Source of the DNA: Eucommia ulmoides | Taxonomy: Eukaryota > Streptophyta > Magnoliopsida > Garryales > Eucommiaceae | Direction of reading: 5' to 3' | NCBI GenBank assembly: GCA_016647705.1 | Contig: CM028338.1 | Location: forward strand, 24,129,077 to 24,193,076 | DNA: 64,000 nucleotides | In this document: positions 63,533 to 64,000 of the stretch, piece after piece | How the letters are laid out: each line of letters opens with the position of its first letter | Position numbering within the stretch: position 1 is the stretch's first letter | Program-made: the position numbers and the translations under genes | The notes under the pieces: generated by a model | The model's database searches: none | Told to the model about the DNA's origin: nothing | Seen by the model: only the letters and a program-made list of their open reading frames with translations

Positions 63533-64000
63533 ATGGATGTTGAAGTGATTGATGTAGAAGAGGAGAACATGGAGCTGCGGCGTGACATTGTTGATGATGG
63601 AGATGATGAACCCAATGATTGTGGAGATGTGAATGACTCTGGAAACTCTTCGTGTCAGGATGAGGATGGGGAAGCTGTGCCATATGTGGGCATGGAGTTT
63701 AATTCGGAGCATGCTGCTAAGGCTTTCTACGATGAGTATGCAAGGCATGTGGGTTTCAGTACTTGTGTAGGACAATGTATCCGGTCCAAAACTGATTTGG
63801 AAGTTAGTGTTAGGGAGTTGTTATGTGCCAGAGATGGCTTGAAAAAAAAGACTAGTGCTAGATGCGATGCAATGATTAGAATAGAGTTGAAAGGTCAAGA
63901 GAAATGGGTTGTTACAAAATTTGTGAAAGAGCACAGTCACTCCACAGATATTCCTAGTAAATTGCATTACCTTCGACCACGCAGGCATTTTGCTGGTTCT
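63533..64000 (+). CDS. FRS3: FAR1/FHY3-family protein, FRS3-like, N-terminal 156 codons
   Basis: The frame is open to the window end. The start is the first ATG after an in-frame stop at 63500. An acidic N-terminus (residues 1-48) precedes the FAR1 DNA-binding domain: VGMEFNSEHAAKAFYDEYA at about 52-70, zinc-type residues Cys98, Cys111, His134 and His136, and WVVTKFVKEHSH at 125-136. The following LHYLRPRRHFA (144-154) matches, from memory, the FRS3 subgroup of Arabidopsis rather than FAR1 or FHY3. Family knowledge: these are nuclear proteins descended from MULE transposases. FAR1 and FHY3 activate light-signalling genes, while FRS3's targets are less clear. The transposase-like core, SWIM domain and C-terminus lie beyond the edge. 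The family call is firm. The FRS3 assignment is likely but made without alignment. Confidence 0.9.
   Translation, partial: MDVEVIDVEEENMELRRDIVDDGDDEPNDCGDVNDSGNSSCQDEDGEAVPYVGMEFNSEHAAKAFYDEYARHVGFSTCVGQCIRSKTDLEVSVRELLCARDGLKKKTSARCDAMIRIELKGQEKWVVTKFVKEHSHSTDIPSKLHYLRPRRHFAGS

Overview
This is nuclear DNA from a flowering plant, most likely a eudicot. It is AT-rich, and most of it is degenerate retrotransposon sequence. Only two host genes are convincing, and both carry typical plant GT..AG introns or leaders. The first (31638-34368, + strand, four exons) encodes a small protein with a DnaJ-type CxxCxGxG zinc domain and a predicted plastid-targeting N-terminus, related to the BSD2 group. 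The second enters at the right edge (63533 onward, + strand). It is the first 156 codons of a FAR1/FHY3-family gene that closely resembles FAR1-RELATED SEQUENCE 3 (FRS3).

From left to right: (1) 1-1492 holds nested LTR pieces of a non-coding LTR family, inserted in the gag region of a Ty1/copia fossil (A) that runs to 6114. (2) 6179-14033 is a complete but broken Ty3/gypsy fossil on the minus strand, with a perfect 5-bp target duplication. A compound element of the same non-coding LTR family (9548-12810) is nested in it. (3) 14523-17823 is a long LTR of a SIRE-like copia family, interrupted by a PIF/Harbinger-type non-autonomous element. A large foldback repeat (17826-19257) follows directly. 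(4) 19258-22066 is AT-rich intergenic sequence with one probable SINE. (5) 22067-31419 is copia B, the same family as A but on the minus strand. It is interrupted by a solo LTR, which is itself interrupted by a MULE-type element with a 10-bp target duplication. Copia B ends about 220 bp upstream of the BSD2-like start codon. (6) After that gene and its flank comes copia E (37013-41833). (7) 42191-59124 is a complex SIRE-like copia region: an inverted LTR pair, then an LTR-internal-LTR-internal series on the minus strand, interrupted by a second PIF/Harbinger element and two solo LTRs. (8) 59125-61780 is AT-rich and begins with a 31-bp minisatellite. (9) 61780-64000 is the leader and first coding exon of the FRS3-like gene.

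The two host genes show no functional link. One is probably a plastid protein-folding or assembly factor, and the other a nuclear regulator derived long ago from a MULE transposase. I found no clearly new biological system. The strongest structural signals are an LTR family with only a 231-bp interior that carries just primer sites, arrays of short palindromes recurring in unrelated LTR families, a 1.4-kb foldback, and insertions whose empty sites or target duplications can be read directly.
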